A DNA stretch of 64,000 bases from Flavobacterium nitratireducens (GCF_029625335.1 NZ_CP121111.1:496001-560000); one strand, 5' to 3'. Counted from the first letter of the stretch, positions 1 to 9,630 are shown. Numbers and translations: made by a program. The notes: generated by a model not told the origin, from the sequence alone.

Positions 1-779
1 CTCAAATGATTGAATACGGTACAAACGTTGTAGGTGGTGTAACTCCTGGAAAAGGAGGGACTACTCACTTAGACCTTCCTGTTTTTAACACTGTAAAAGA
101 TGCAGTAGAACAAGCAGGTGCTGATACTTCTATTATTTTTGTACCACCAGCTTTTGCTGCTGATGCTATCATGGAAGCTGCTGATGCAGGAATTAAAGTA
201 ATCATTGCTATTACTGAAGGTATTCCTGTTGCTGATATGATTCATGCAAACGATTATGTTAAGAAAAGAAACGCTAGATTAATTGGTCCTAACTGTCCTG
301 GTATTATTACTCCAGGTGAAGCTAAAGTTGGTATCATGCCAGGTTTTGTTTTCAAAAAAGGAACTATCGGTATTGTTTCAAAATCAGGAACTTTAACTTA
401 CGAAGCTGCTGACCAAGTTGTAAAACAAGGTTTAGGAATCACTACAGCTATTGGTATTGGTGGAGACCCAATCATTGGAACAACTACTAAAGAAGCTGTA
501 GAATTGTTAATGAACGATCCTGAAACTGAAGCGATCATCATGATTGGTGAAATTGGAGGTCAATTAGAAGCAGATGCTGCTAAATGGATTAAAGCGGATG
601 GTAACCGTAAACCTGTAATTGGTTTTATCGCTGGAGAAACTGCTCCTGCTGGTAGAACAATGGGACATGCTGGTGCTATCGTGGGTGGTTCTGATGATAC
701 AGCTGCTGCTAAAAAACGTATCATGAGAGAAAACGGAATTCACGTTGTGGATTCACCAGCTGAAATTGGAAAAAAGTAA
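1..779 (+). CDS. sucD: succinyl-CoA ligase (ADP-forming) alpha subunit, 5' truncated
   Basis: This is the alpha subunit of succinyl-CoA synthetase, which interconverts succinyl-CoA and succinate with nucleotide phosphorylation in the TCA cycle, in the cytoplasm. The frame is already open at base 1 (Ser-Gln before the first Met at 6), so the gene begins upstream of the window. Compared with a usual length near 290 residues, roughly the first 27-33 are missing. Seen: the CoA/nucleotide-binding Rossmann part with [12 protein letters not shown], the KSGTLTYEA segment, and near the C terminus GHAGAIVGG, whose His is the residue that is phosphorylated in the family. A good terminator follows the stop, so this is the end of a transcript. 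Identity is secure. Confidence 0.97.
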   Translation, partial: QMIEYGTNVVGGVTPGKGGTTHLDLPVFNTVKDAVEQAGADTSIIFVPPAFAADAIMEAADAGIKVIIAITEGIPVADMIHANDYVKKRNARLIGPNCPGIITPGEAKVGIMPGFVFKKGTIGIVSKSGTLTYEAADQVVKQGLGITTAIGIGGDPIIGTTTKEAVELLMNDPETEAIIMIGEIGGQLEADAAKWIKADGNRKPVIGFIAGETAPAGRTMGHAGAIVGGSDDTAAAKKRIMRENGIHVVDSPAEIGKK

Positions 780-824
780 AAGAAGTTTTAGGTTAATCCT
801 AAGAACTCCATTTTATATTAGTTT

Positions 825-850
825 AAGCCTCACATTTGTGGGGCTTTTTT
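825..850 (+). terminator. intrinsic terminator after sucD
   Basis: The stem AGCCTCACA / TGTGGGGCT (one G-T pair, tight loop) is followed by six T. It sits 45 bases after the sucD stop. A smaller palindrome, TTAGG-TTAAT-CCTAA, lies just before it at 788-802. Confidence 0.85.
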
Positions 851-936
851 AGTATTATACAGAATTAAAGAAATACATTTGCAGCCGATTTAATTAGGAG
901 ACTAATTGAGATAAAAATAAATTCAATAAATAAGAT

Positions 937-1359
937 ATGTATAAAGAATTAGAAGGATTCAAAGTAAAAAATCAGTTTTCATTAACAGTAGAAGATAATT
1001 TGGAGGAAGTATGTAATGCTTCTGAAGGCTCAGGTGTTTTTTTAGTGTATGATGTAGCGGATGAAAAAGAGCTTATTATGGTAGGTTCTACAGGAACAGT
1101 GCAAAACGATGGTTCTTTGAAAACTAAAAATGGAGGATTGTATGATAAAATTGTAAACGGTCATCAATTTGCTAAAACAGGAAGAAAATATTCTTGGCCT
1201 GCACAAATGAAAAAAGAAGCAATAAGTCGTTTAGAAGTGGTTTGGTACGAAACGTTTAACAATGATTCTAAAGTAATTCCAACTTTTGTTGAAGCTCAGG
1301 TTTTGCAAAACTTTCTGAACGAAAACAATAAATTACCTAGATGGAATGTAGCTTTTTAG
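937..1359 (+). CDS. conserved small protein, possible degenerate GIY-YIG fold
   Basis: A 140-residue soluble protein with no signal peptide that I do not recognise with certainty. Its layout recalls the GIY-YIG nuclease fold: GVFLVYD at residues 33-39, MVGSTGT at 48-54 in the place of the YIG strand, then a helix (GGLYDKIVNGHQF) and a Glu at 119 in FVEAQVLQNF where the family carries its metal-binding Glu. The tyrosines of both signature strands and the catalytic Arg of the helix are not in their usual form, so activity is doubtful. It is a single-gene unit between two terminators. A TACATTTG -7-like element lies at 874-881, about 55 bases upstream of the start. Confidence 0.6.
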   Translation: MYKELEGFKVKNQFSLTVEDNLEEVCNASEGSGVFLVYDVADEKELIMVGSTGTVQNDGSLKTKNGGLYDKIVNGHQFAKTGRKYSWPAQMKKEAISRLEVVWYETFNNDSKVIPTFVEAQVLQNFLNENNKLPRWNVAF

Positions 1360-1393
1360 TTCATTTTCAATTGAATATAAGTTTATAAAGTAT

Positions 1394-1419
1394 AGCCTTG
1401 CACCAGTAAGGCTTTTTTT
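1394..1419 (+). terminator. intrinsic terminator
   Basis: Hairpin AGCCTT-N8-AAGGCT followed by seven T, 35 bases after the stop of the 140-residue gene. Confidence 0.8.
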
Positions 1420-1429
1420 ATAGCTTTAA

Positions 1430-1460
1430 TTTTATAAAACATCTAAATCGTTTATATTTG
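1430..1460 (+). promoter_or_regulatory. fabG promoter, Bacteroidetes type
   Basis: TTTT (1430-1433), 19 bases, then TATATTTG (1453-1460). This matches the TTTG-N19-TAnnTTTG consensus of Bacteroidetes with one change in the -33 element. It lies 35 bases before the fabG start. Confidence 0.6.
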
Positions 1461-1495
1461 TAACTCAATTTATTAAAATTAACTTTTAACACAAT

Positions 1496-2242
1496 ATGAA
1501 ATTACTTGAAGGAAAAGTAGCTATTGTTACTGGCGCAAGTCGCGGAATTGGAAGAGGGATTGCTGAAGTTTTCGCAAAAAACGGTGCCAACGTAGCATTT
1601 ACATATAGCTCTTCGGCTGAATCCGCTTTAGCTTTAGAAAATGAATTAAACGCTTTAGGCATTAAAGCAAAAGGATATAAGTCTAACGCAGCTGATTTTG
1701 ACGAAGCTCAAACACTTGTTGATGCGGTTTTGGAAGATTTTGGAACTGTTGATGTTTTGATTAACAATGCTGGAATTACTAAAGATAATTTGTTAATGCG
1801 TATGTCGGAAGCAGATTTTGATCAAGTAATTGATGTGAACTTGAAATCAGTTTTCAATATGACCAAAGCGATCCAGAAAACATTCTTAAAAAAACGTGCT
1901 GGCTCTATTATTAACATTAGTTCTGTTGTTGGAGTTTCTGGAAATGCAGGACAAACTAATTATGCTGCTTCTAAAGCTGGAGCTATAGGATTTACTAAAT
2001 CAGTGGCTTTAGAATTAGGATCTCGTAATATTCGTTGCAACGCCATTGCTCCTGGATTTATTGAAACTGAGATGACTGCTAAATTAAGTGAAGAAGTCGT
2101 TAAAGGTTGGAGAGAAGGTATTCCATTAAAACGTGGAGGAACTCCAGAAGATGTCGCTAATGCTTGTTTATTCCTTGCTTCAGATATGAGTGCTTATGTA
2201 ACTGGACAAGTATTAAATGTTTGCGGAGGAATGCTTACATAA
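1496..2242 (+). CDS. fabG: 3-oxoacyl-[acyl-carrier-protein] reductase
   Basis: FabG reduces beta-ketoacyl-ACP with NADPH in fatty acid elongation. The protein is a 248-residue classical short-chain dehydrogenase. The cofactor loop TGASRGIG is at 12-19, NNAG at 90-93, Asn115 in DVNLKS, Ser143, and the catalytic Tyr156 and Lys160 in YAASK. The C terminus ends in the usual TGQVLNVCGGM segment. It is apparently monocistronic: a promoter precedes it and a heptad-repeat hairpin follows. Other SDR enzymes look alike, but length and motif spacing fit FabG best. Confidence 0.93.
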   Translation: MKLLEGKVAIVTGASRGIGRGIAEVFAKNGANVAFTYSSSAESALALENELNALGIKAKGYKSNAADFDEAQTLVDAVLEDFGTVDVLINNAGITKDNLLMRMSEADFDQVIDVNLKSVFNMTKAIQKTFLKKRAGSIINISSVVGVSGNAGQTNYAASKAGAIGFTKSVALELGSRNIRCNAIAPGFIETEMTAKLSEEVVKGWREGIPLKRGGTPEDVANACLFLASDMSAYVTGQVLNVCGGMLT

Positions 2243-2244
2243 CA

Positions 2245-2310
2245 AGTTTATAGTTTATTGTTTGTAGTTTTTACACAACTATAAACAATAAACTACAAAC
2301 CATAAACTAA
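2245..2310. repeat. heptad-repeat hairpin between fabG and the VWA gene
   Basis: The left arm is built of 7-base units of the type AGTTTAT (2245-2272) and the right arm of the complementary type ATAAACT/ACAAACC (2277-2310). Together they make a long imperfect stem. It is the same architecture as the hairpins inside the his operon, with a different unit sequence. Confidence 0.75.
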
Positions 2311-2314
2311 TAAT

Positions 2315-4342
2315 ATGACAACAAACACCATTCTTCTTATTATTCTTTCTTTGGTAATAGCAGCTGGGTTGTCTTATTTTCAATATTATTTTAAGGCCAA
2401 GAGTAATTCAAAGATGAATTTACTTTTGGCTTTTTTACGTTTTTTAGGCATTTTTGGATTATTGTTGTTATTGATTAATCCAATCATCACAAGTAATACA
2501 ATAGTTTTAGAAAAACCTGTTCTAGCTGTAGTTGCTGATAATTCCAATTCTATTTCTTATTTGAAAGCAGATAAAGATGCTCAAGAAGTGGTTTCAAAAT
2601 TACTTTCTAATTCTGCCTTAAAAGAAAAATTCAATATTCAAACCTACCAATTTGATACTGATTTTAAAGTTTTAAAAAAATTAGATTTCAAAGGAAAACA
2701 ATCCAATTTTTATATTGTTGCGAATGATTTAAAAGCCATAAATCGCAATCAAATCTATCCAACAGTTTTAATTAGTGATGGAAATCAAACATCAGGGAAT
2801 GATTATGTGTTCAGTTTTGGTGATTCCAATAAAATATATCCAATTGTACTTGGAGATACTACCCAAGTTTTGGATTTAAAAATCAACCAACTAAATGTAA
2901 ACAAATATGCTTTTTTGAAAAATCAGTTTCCTGTTGAAGTTTTTTTACAATATTTAGGTAATAAATCCATTACTGCTGATTTTCAGATTTCACAAGGAAA
3001 TTCAGTTGTGAACAAACAAAAAATAAGTTTTTCACCAACAAAAAATACGGCCGTTGTTAATGTACTTTTGACTGCTAATAAAATCGGGACCCAAATATAC
3101 AAAGCAAGTTTGACTTCATCAGAAAAAGAAAAAAACAACTATAATAACACTAAAAATTTTGCTGTTGAAGTGATTGATCAAAAAACTAGTGTTGCTATAG
3201 TTTCTTCAATAAATCATCCAGATTTAGCAGCTCTAAAAAGAGCTATAGAAGCTAATGCACAACGCAAAGTAGTTATTGTTAAACCAAAACAAATCAGTCA
3301 GTTAAATGATTATAATTTATTGGTTTTATATCAACCTACCACAGAATTTAAAACGATTTTTGAATCTAATATGATAGTCGGGTTAAACACTTTTATTATT
3401 ACGGGTACACATACTGATTTTAATTTTTTAAATCAAGTACAAAGCAATTTAGAATTCAAAATGTCTTCACAAAAAGAAGATTATCTGACTGCATTTAATT
3501 CTCAATTTAATCTTTTTGCAATCGATAATATCGGTTTTGATCAATTTCCTCCTTTACAAAATGCTTACGGTTCTATTAAATCGAATGTAAATACCAATAT
3601 TTTACTTTGGTCTAAAATAAGAGCCATAGAAACTCAGGCTCCTTTATTAGCTTTTAGTGAGTATAAAGGAAGTCGTTCAGCTTATTTATTAGGAGAAAAT
3701 AGTTGGAAATGGCGATTAGAAAGTCATATCCAAAATCAATCATTCGAGGAGTATGATATTTTTATAGATAAAGTTATTCAATTTTTAGCTTCAAATAATA
3801 CTAAGAAATCATTAGTTGTCAATCATGAAAGTTTCTATAATTCTGGGGAAGCTATCGAAATTTCAGCACAATATTTCAATAAGAATTATGAGTTTGATGA
3901 AAAAGCACATTTGAATATTACTGTAGTCAATTCGAAAACTAAACAAACCAAAACCTATGATTTACTTAAAGGAAATAATACTTATAAAGTAAATTTAGAT
4001 GGTTTATTGGCAGGAAGTTATCAATTTACAGTTAAAGAGTTACATTCAAAATTTTCCTATTCAGGGCGTTTTGAAATATTGGATTTTGATATCGAAAAGC
4101 AATTTATTAATCCCGATGTAGACAAATTAGAACAATTAGTAACTTTAACTAAGGGAAAACTGTTTTTTCCTAGTCAAGTAGAATCTTTGATTGAAAACAT
4201 AGTAACTGATGAAAATTACAAAACTATTGAGAAAAAAAATAGTATTCGTTCCCCACTAATAGATTGGAAATGGTTGTTGATATTCATTTGTAGTTTCTTT
4301 GCAGCGGAATGGTTTATTAGAAAATATAATGGTTTGTTGTAA
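2315..4342 (+). CDS. membrane protein with a von Willebrand factor A-like domain
   Basis: A 675-residue protein with two N-terminal membrane segments (about 5-25 and 37-58), a large non-cytoplasmic region and one C-terminal membrane segment (about 651-668). This topology is common in Bacteroidetes VWA proteins. Right after the second helix the chain reads VVADNSNSIS, in which D74-N-S76-N-S78 is a canonical MIDAS DxSxS metal site, followed by a VWA-like region with LISDGNQTSG. The middle part looks like Ig/BatA-type beta domains. No enzymatic motif is visible. Such proteins may act in envelope protein assembly or signalling, but the specific role is unknown. It is followed after 43 bases by the YeiH-like gene. 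Confidence 0.7.
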   Translation: MTTNTILLIILSLVIAAGLSYFQYYFKAKSNSKMNLLLAFLRFLGIFGLLLLLINPIITSNTIVLEKPVLAVVADNSNSISYLKADKDAQEVVSKLLSNSALKEKFNIQTYQFDTDFKVLKKLDFKGKQSNFYIVANDLKAINRNQIYPTVLISDGNQTSGNDYVFSFGDSNKIYPIVLGDTTQVLDLKINQLNVNKYAFLKNQFPVEVFLQYLGNKSITADFQISQGNSVVNKQKISFSPTKNTAVVNVLLTANKIGTQIYKASLTSSEKEKNNYNNTKNFAVEVIDQKTSVAIVSSINHPDLAALKRAIEANAQRKVVIVKPKQISQLNDYNLLVLYQPTTEFKTIFESNMIVGLNTFIITGTHTDFNFLNQVQSNLEFKMSSQKEDYLTAFNSQFNLFAIDNIGFDQFPPLQNAYGSIKSNVNTNILLWSKIRAIETQAPLLAFSEYKGSRSAYLLGENSWKWRLESHIQNQSFEEYDIFIDKVIQFLASNNTKKSLVVNHESFYNSGEAIEISAQYFNKNYEFDEKAHLNITVVNSKTKQTKTYDLLKGNNTYKVNLDGLLAGSYQFTVKELHSKFSYSGRFEILDFDIEKQFINPDVDKLEQLVTLTKGKLFFPSQVESLIENIVTDENYKTIEKKNSIRSPLIDWKWLLIFICSFFAAEWFIRKYNGLL

Positions 4343-4385
4343 CAGCTTTGATAGCCTAATTAATTCAAAATACAAATAGAATCTC

Positions 4386-5363
4386 TTGAAAAAACAAATT
4401 AAAATATTTTCCGAAACAGGGATTTTAAACTTTGAGAAACATAGCCGTACTCAAAAAATTATTTTTTTGATTTTTATAGTTGTTTGTTTATCAGGATATA
4501 TTACTCCACCCATTGCATTACTATTAGGATTACTTATTGCTAATTTATCGGGGCATCCTTGGTTGCATTTGAATCACATTATTATCCATGTTTTGCTTCA
4601 AGTTTCTGTTGTGGGATTGGGATTTGGGATGAACGTGACTGATGCTTTATTGTCCAGCAAAGAAAGTTTCTTTTTGACAGTTGCAAGTATTTTTAGTACC
4701 ATTTTCTTTGGTCGTATGATTGGTAAATGGCTGCAAACAGAAAGTAAAACATCTCATTTAATTTCTTGTGGAACCGCTATTTGTGGTGGAAGTGCCATTG
4801 CAGCGATAACTCCAGTAATTAAATCAGATGAAAAGCAAACTTCAGTAGCTTTAGGTGTTATTTTTATTTTAAACTCCATTGCGCTATTTTTATTTCCAGC
4901 AATAGGACATTGGTTAGAATTATCTCAACAAGATTTTGGATTATGGTGTGCATTGTCTATCCATGATACGAGTTCGGTTGTAGGAGCTGCTAATAAATAT
5001 GGGGCAGAAGCTCTAACAACTGCAACCACCGTAAAATTAGCTCGTGCTCTATGGATTATACCGGTTGTATTATTGACCAGTTTTTTATTTAAAAGTAAAG
5101 CCAATAAAATAAAAATACCTTATTTTATTGGTCTTTTTGTACTGGCTATGATTCTTAATACTTATGTAGAACATTTGTCTGTTGTATCGACTTACATTGT
5201 TTCGGTTGCAAAAATTGGGTTAACAGTCACTTTATATTTCATAGGTTCTGGTTTAAGTAGTTCCGTTTTACTTGCTGTTGGTATAAAACCACTTATCCAA
5301 GGCATCTTATTATGGGGATTTATTGCTATTCTTTCGTTATTAGCTATTCTCCACTTTAATTAA
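4386..5363 (+). CDS. YeiH family putative sulfate exporter (UPF0324)
   Basis: A 325-residue polytopic inner-membrane protein with about ten hydrophobic helices. Conserved stretches typical of the YeiH/UPF0324 family are GLGFGMN, CGTAICGGSAIAAITPVI, IHDTSSVVGAA and ARALWIIP. The family has been linked to sulfite/sulfonate or sulfate handling, without firm biochemical proof. The start is TTG (Leu codon read as Met). The next in-frame ATG lies far inside the conserved region, and MKKQIKIF is a plausible N terminus, so TTG is preferred. It ends only 6 bases from the convergent LtaS-like gene with no terminator visible between them. Confidence 0.85.
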   Translation: MKKQIKIFSETGILNFEKHSRTQKIIFLIFIVVCLSGYITPPIALLLGLLIANLSGHPWLHLNHIIIHVLLQVSVVGLGFGMNVTDALLSSKESFFLTVASIFSTIFFGRMIGKWLQTESKTSHLISCGTAICGGSAIAAITPVIKSDEKQTSVALGVIFILNSIALFLFPAIGHWLELSQQDFGLWCALSIHDTSSVVGAANKYGAEALTTATTVKLARALWIIPVVLLTSFLFKSKANKIKIPYFIGLFVLAMILNTYVEHLSVVSTYIVSVAKIGLTVTLYFIGSGLSSSVLLAVGIKPLIQGILLWGFIAILSLLAILHFN

Positions 5364-5369
5364 AGCTTT

Positions 5370-7286
5370 TTATTTTTTTGCATAATCATTTAGTAGTGCC
5401 TGTAAGTAACTTTTAGCTAAGGGTAATTCTTCTATTAGATACTTTTTGTTTTTATCAGAAGCGGTTTTGAACTGTGAAGTTTCATTTGTTGTTACATAAC
5501 GAATTGCTCCTTTTGGCATTATCCAAGTCATTCCTTCATCATAACAATAAAATGCAAAATCCTTTGAAGTAGGATTCAATAAATCTTTTCCCCATTTAAA
5601 CTTAGAATAATCCATATTTAATTGACCCAATAGAGTGGTTGCAATATCAGTTTGTGAACCAATTTTTGAATTTCTCTTTTTCAAATAAGCTTTCGATATG
5701 GGATTACCATAAAGTAGTAATGGAATTCTATATTTTTCGGTTTGACGACTATCGGAATAAAGTTTAGGTAATCGATTTCCGTGGTCAGCAACAAAAAGGA
5801 ATAATGTGTTATTAAACCATGATTGTTTTTTAGCCGACTCCATAAATTTTTGAATGCTCCAATCCGTATAATACGCTGCTTTTCTAAATAAATTAGCTTG
5901 TTTTTTGTCTTTGTCTGATTCTTTTTCAACTGCCTGATCAAAAGGAGTTTTGATAGGTGTTTCAAAAGGTTCATGACAACTTAAAGTAAGAACCGTTGTG
6001 AAAAATGGAGTTTGCTGGGAATTTAAATCTTTGATTACTTTTTCAAAGACAACATGGTCATGTGCTCCCCACTTTGAAATTTTGTCATCTTCATCAAATT
6101 GCTCTTCGTCAATAATAGTATTGTAGCCCGAGTACTTCCAGTAGGCTTTAAAATTAGCAAATTCCGACTCACCACCATAATAAACGGAGGTAGTGTATCC
6201 GTTATTTTTAAAAACAGAAGCTAATGATGGTAATTTTTCAAATTTACTTGGTTCTTTTATGATAGACGAGCAAGATTGAGCTGGATAACCACTTAAAACA
6301 GCAACAATACCTTTATCAGTTCGGTCACCAGTAGAATAGATATTTTCAAACAACATTCCTTCTTGAGTTAATTTTGAAAAATAGGGTGTAATTCCTTTTT
6401 CTCCACCCAAGGTCTCTATAACATCAGCAGTATAACTTTCCAAAATAACTAATACAACATTTGGTTTAGGAATGCTAAGTATTTTTTCGTGTTCAGTTGG
6501 ATTTGTATGATATATTTTTTGAATGTTTTTTTCTACAGTCGTGGCATCATAATAAGCAATTTCAGCTTGTTTGCTGGCCTTATTATTTTTAAGAACGCTA
6601 AATAATAAATTCCAAGAAGTGTTGGTTGCTAGATGATTCAAAGGAGCATGAAAAGAATAATAAGATGAACTTTGATTGATTGGTGCAAGTCCAACACCTC
6701 CACGAATGGCCAAAAATGTAATTAACAACATCAAAAAAGAGTATCCAAAAAGATTCATCCGACTGATACTTTTTTTACTATAATGTGTTTCTTCAAATTT
6801 AGTTGGATTTTTGATTCCTGTTTTTAGTACAATTTGATATACAATTATACCCAAACTAATTAAAACCATACTTAATACGATAGAAAGTATAATCTGGGAT
6901 GCTGTTACAGAAGCGAGCATTTGCGATGGATAAAACAGAAAAGATAGGGCGTAAGCATTTAATTTAGAACCCCATTCATGATACAATAAAGTATCGGTTA
7001 TGTTTATAATACCAATTAAAAAAATCATGAAATAATTGAATCTATTGATGAATTTGACAGAGAAAATTTTTCCAATTATTAAAAGAGTGGGTAATGCTAT
7101 TAAATAACCAGCTGCTGACAAATCTAAAGGAATAGCGTTCCAAAATCCTTTTAACTTTTCTAAAAGTAAAAAAGGTTTGTAAACGGAATAATTGTAAATA
7201 ATAAATACGATTCTTAAAATTAAAAAGTAAAGTATCCAAAAAAACCAAAGGCGCAACCAAAAAGAAATACGGTAATTCTTTTGCAT
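5370..7286 (-). CDS. LtaS/MdoB-like sulfatase-fold membrane transferase (second of pair)
   Basis: A 638-residue protein with about five N-terminal membrane helices (first ~215 residues) and a periplasmic alkaline-phosphatase/sulfatase domain. Seen: VLVILESYTAD (metal-binding Glu), the nucleophile Thr323 in GDRTDKG, and VADHGNRLP (metal-binding Asp-His). Family members move phosphoglycerol or phosphoethanolamine from a lipid donor to a polymer or glycolipid. In a Gram-negative bacterium the acceptor is not teichoic acid and cannot be named from sequence. The gene is translationally coupled to the upstream paralogue, whose last 67 bases overlap its start. Confidence 0.85.
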   Translation of the reverse strand: MQKNYRISFWLRLWFFWILYFLILRIVFIIYNYSVYKPFLLLEKLKGFWNAIPLDLSAAGYLIALPTLLIIGKIFSVKFINRFNYFMIFLIGIINITDTLLYHEWGSKLNAYALSFLFYPSQMLASVTASQIILSIVLSMVLISLGIIVYQIVLKTGIKNPTKFEETHYSKKSISRMNLFGYSFLMLLITFLAIRGGVGLAPINQSSSYYSFHAPLNHLATNTSWNLLFSVLKNNKASKQAEIAYYDATTVEKNIQKIYHTNPTEHEKILSIPKPNVVLVILESYTADVIETLGGEKGITPYFSKLTQEGMLFENIYSTGDRTDKGIVAVLSGYPAQSCSSIIKEPSKFEKLPSLASVFKNNGYTTSVYYGGESEFANFKAYWKYSGYNTIIDEEQFDEDDKISKWGAHDHVVFEKVIKDLNSQQTPFFTTVLTLSCHEPFETPIKTPFDQAVEKESDKDKKQANLFRKAAYYTDWSIQKFMESAKKQSWFNNTLFLFVADHGNRLPKLYSDSRQTEKYRIPLLLYGNPISKAYLKKRNSKIGSQTDIATTLLGQLNMDYSKFKWGKDLLNPTSKDFAFYCYDEGMTWIMPKGAIRYVTTNETSQFKTASDKNKKYLIEELPLAKSYLQALLNDYAKK

Positions 7287-9454
7287 AAATATTGTAATGT
7301 GGGTAAGGTGAATTTTAATAAATAATGAGATCCGTTTGAATCTGTACTATTTTTATTGATTTTGATATATTTTTTCTTTAGCACATATGATGCTGTTTCG
7401 TAGTAAGAAATGGCATCATTAACTAAATCGTTTCTTTGTTCTTTCATAGGTTTTTCATCATAATATAATTTGAAATCACCTTTAATATCTTCATTTGGTT
7501 TTAAAACTAATTTGTATTGTTTTACTTCTTGTTTTGGGGAAAGGATTGTCAAAATATTATCTTTAATTAATCCTAAATCCTGATAAGTTGCAATTAAGGC
7601 TCTTGGCTTATAATCTGATTTTAAAACATCCTGACCGAAGAATTTAGATTCGTAATCAAAATGTAACAATCCAAAAATCGTTGGCATTAAATCAATTTGT
7701 GACATTAGTTTTGTACAATGTTTTGGTGCAATAAATTCTGGACTATAGACCAAAGCAGGAATTCGATATTTATCTAATGGAAGTTCTGTTTTCCCTGCAC
7801 TCGATGCACAATGATCTGCAACAATAACAAAGACAGTGTTTTTGAACCAAGGTTGCTTCACAGCCATTGTGAAAAATTTTCGCAAGGCGTAATCCGTGTA
7901 TTTAACACCGCCATTTCTCGATTTACTATCTCCAGGAATATCAATTTTATTGTTTGGATAAGTAAACGGTCTATGATTACTTACTGTCATCCAATGGTTG
8001 AAAAAAGGCTTATTTGTTTGAGCTTCTTTATTCATGGTTTTAATAGCTTTATTTGCCATGTCTTCATCACAAACTCCCCAGATGTTTGCAAATGTAATTT
8101 CTTCTGGACTGAAGTCTTTTTTATCAATGATATCATATCCATTTCCTGAAAAGAAATCTTGCATGTTATCAAAAAAGGCATCACCACCATATAAATATTT
8201 TACTTCGTAACCTTTGGATTTAAAGACACTTCCAGTACTAAATTTGTTTTTATTGTCTTTTCGTTTTACCACACTCTCACCAGCCGTAGGAGGTAAACAT
8301 AATGTTACTGCTTCTAAGCCGCGAACTGTTCTGTTTCCGGTAGCATATAGATTAGTAAAGACTAAACTTTTTGTTGCTAAATCATCTAAAAAAGGGGTAA
8401 TATTTTCTTTGTTGCCGTACATTTTCATGAAATCGGCACTAAAACTTTCAATGGTAATTAAGACTACATTTTTATGCATTTCAATACTATCAGATACAAT
8501 TTTTCTATCAACAGAAATTCCATGTATGTCGGATATTTGTTTATCTAACAATGCAAACGCTTCTTCCTCAGGTAAAGTTTTGTAAAATTTAAAATAATTT
8601 AATTCGCTATTTACATAAGCAAGATAAAAGCGATAAATTCCATTGGATTGTAATTCATTGGTAAAAACATTGGTTGCATTTTCTGTTTTAGCCAAATTTG
8701 GTACTGTCCAAAGTGAAAGTCCAAAAAGGATTAAATACAAAAATGAGATTTGTAATTTTTCATTCAACGAAGGAATTTTTTCAATGTAAATTTTTGATTT
8801 TTTGATGATGAAATAACTGATGGTTCCTGCTACAATAAATAGCGAAGTAAAAATTGGAATAACAGGATAAGATTCCATAATATTCCCGATAACTTCGGTG
8901 GTGTAAACTAAATAATTTACAGCTATGAAATTGTATTTTACACCAAATTCATTCCAAAAGAAATATTCACTAATGGCATTTTGTACAATCAAAACAACGT
9001 ATAAAAAAATTACAAATGAAAATAACCAATGCCTTATTTTGTCTCTCTTTTGAGGAAGAAATAGTAGTAATGCAAATAAAAGAGTTTTTATACCTACGAA
9101 AATGAGTCCTACTTTTTCTAATCCACCTCCGTATTCTGAAAGAATCGATTTTCCCGATAAAATATACAAAAACAAAGCCAATAATACACCTAAATGGATA
9201 TAACCATAAGGTTTACGGTATTTACTATTCGAGATAAAAATTAGGTATAACCATAAAAAAGCGCAGGCTAGAACAAAAATGAGTATATCAGAAAGAATTC
9301 CAAAAGAAAAAATCTTTAGTATTTCAACACCAGAAAAAGTGGATTGTGTTATAGGGTGGAATAACAATATTATCCTTAAAATAAAACTGATAACTACATA
9401 AAATAGAGTCAGATAGAAAAAAGGAGTTAGTTTTTTGGTAGAGAACATAAACAA
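7220..9454 (-). CDS. LtaS/MdoB-like sulfatase-fold membrane transferase (first of pair)
   Basis: A 744-residue paralogue of the next gene, with N-terminal membrane helices and a sulfatase-type catalytic domain. Seen: VVLITIESFSAD, the nucleophile Thr376 in GNRTVRG, an NHRPFTYP segment, and VADHCAS for the metal site. It is probably a phosphoglycerol- or phosphoethanolamine-type transferase acting in the periplasm on an unknown envelope acceptor. Odd point: the last ~22 residues are hydrophobic and lie wholly inside the 67-base overlap with the next gene. This tail may be an accidental run-on rather than a conserved part, for example after a shifted frame around 7320-7380. The upstream region holds the CTTAAG box shared with the divergent regulator. 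Confidence 0.85.
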   Translation of the reverse strand: MFMFSTKKLTPFFYLTLFYVVISFILRIILLFHPITQSTFSGVEILKIFSFGILSDILIFVLACAFLWLYLIFISNSKYRKPYGYIHLGVLLALFLYILSGKSILSEYGGGLEKVGLIFVGIKTLLFALLLFLPQKRDKIRHWLFSFVIFLYVVLIVQNAISEYFFWNEFGVKYNFIAVNYLVYTTEVIGNIMESYPVIPIFTSLFIVAGTISYFIIKKSKIYIEKIPSLNEKLQISFLYLILFGLSLWTVPNLAKTENATNVFTNELQSNGIYRFYLAYVNSELNYFKFYKTLPEEEAFALLDKQISDIHGISVDRKIVSDSIEMHKNVVLITIESFSADFMKMYGNKENITPFLDDLATKSLVFTNLYATGNRTVRGLEAVTLCLPPTAGESVVKRKDNKNKFSTGSVFKSKGYEVKYLYGGDAFFDNMQDFFSGNGYDIIDKKDFSPEEITFANIWGVCDEDMANKAIKTMNKEAQTNKPFFNHWMTVSNHRPFTYPNNKIDIPGDSKSRNGGVKYTDYALRKFFTMAVKQPWFKNTVFVIVADHCASSAGKTELPLDKYRIPALVYSPEFIAPKHCTKLMSQIDLMPTIFGLLHFDYESKFFGQDVLKSDYKPRALIATYQDLGLIKDNILTILSPKQEVKQYKLVLKPNEDIKGDFKLYYDEKPMKEQRNDLVNDAISYYETASYVLKKKYIKINKNSTDSNGSHYLLKFTLPTLQYLCKRITVFLFGCAFGFFGYFTF

Positions 9455-9518
9455 TTTTATTTTTTTGTAAAATTAGTTAATTTAACATTAGGATTATATA
9501 AACTTAACATAACTATGT

Positions 9519-9535
9519 CTTAAGTTTTACTTAAG
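9519..9535. promoter_or_regulatory. candidate response-regulator box CTTAAG-N5-CTTAAG, copy 1
   Basis: CTTAAG-TTTTA-CTTAAG sits between the divergent LtaS-like gene and the response regulator. The two half sites are 11 bases apart, the spacing used by OmpR/PhoB-family dimers on direct repeats. The wider sequence TCTTAAGT-TTT-ACTTAAGA (9518-9536) is also a perfect inverted repeat. The same box recurs before the metal pump at 11663. A -7-like TATTTTTG at 9573-9580 lies 38 bases downstream. Confidence 0.55.
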
Positions 9536-9630
9536 ATAATTTCATATACGATTTTTAGATTTCATTTTGATGTATTTTTGGAAACAATATTCAAATTACA
9601 TTTCTAAAAAGTCTTATAAAAAATAAGTAG

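Noticed and set aside
7811..8585. Open frames of 112 and 123 codons on the plus strand inside the first LtaS-like gene
   Set aside because: They lie antisense to a well-supported sulfatase domain, have no family features and no promoter; they are shadows of that gene's codon usage.
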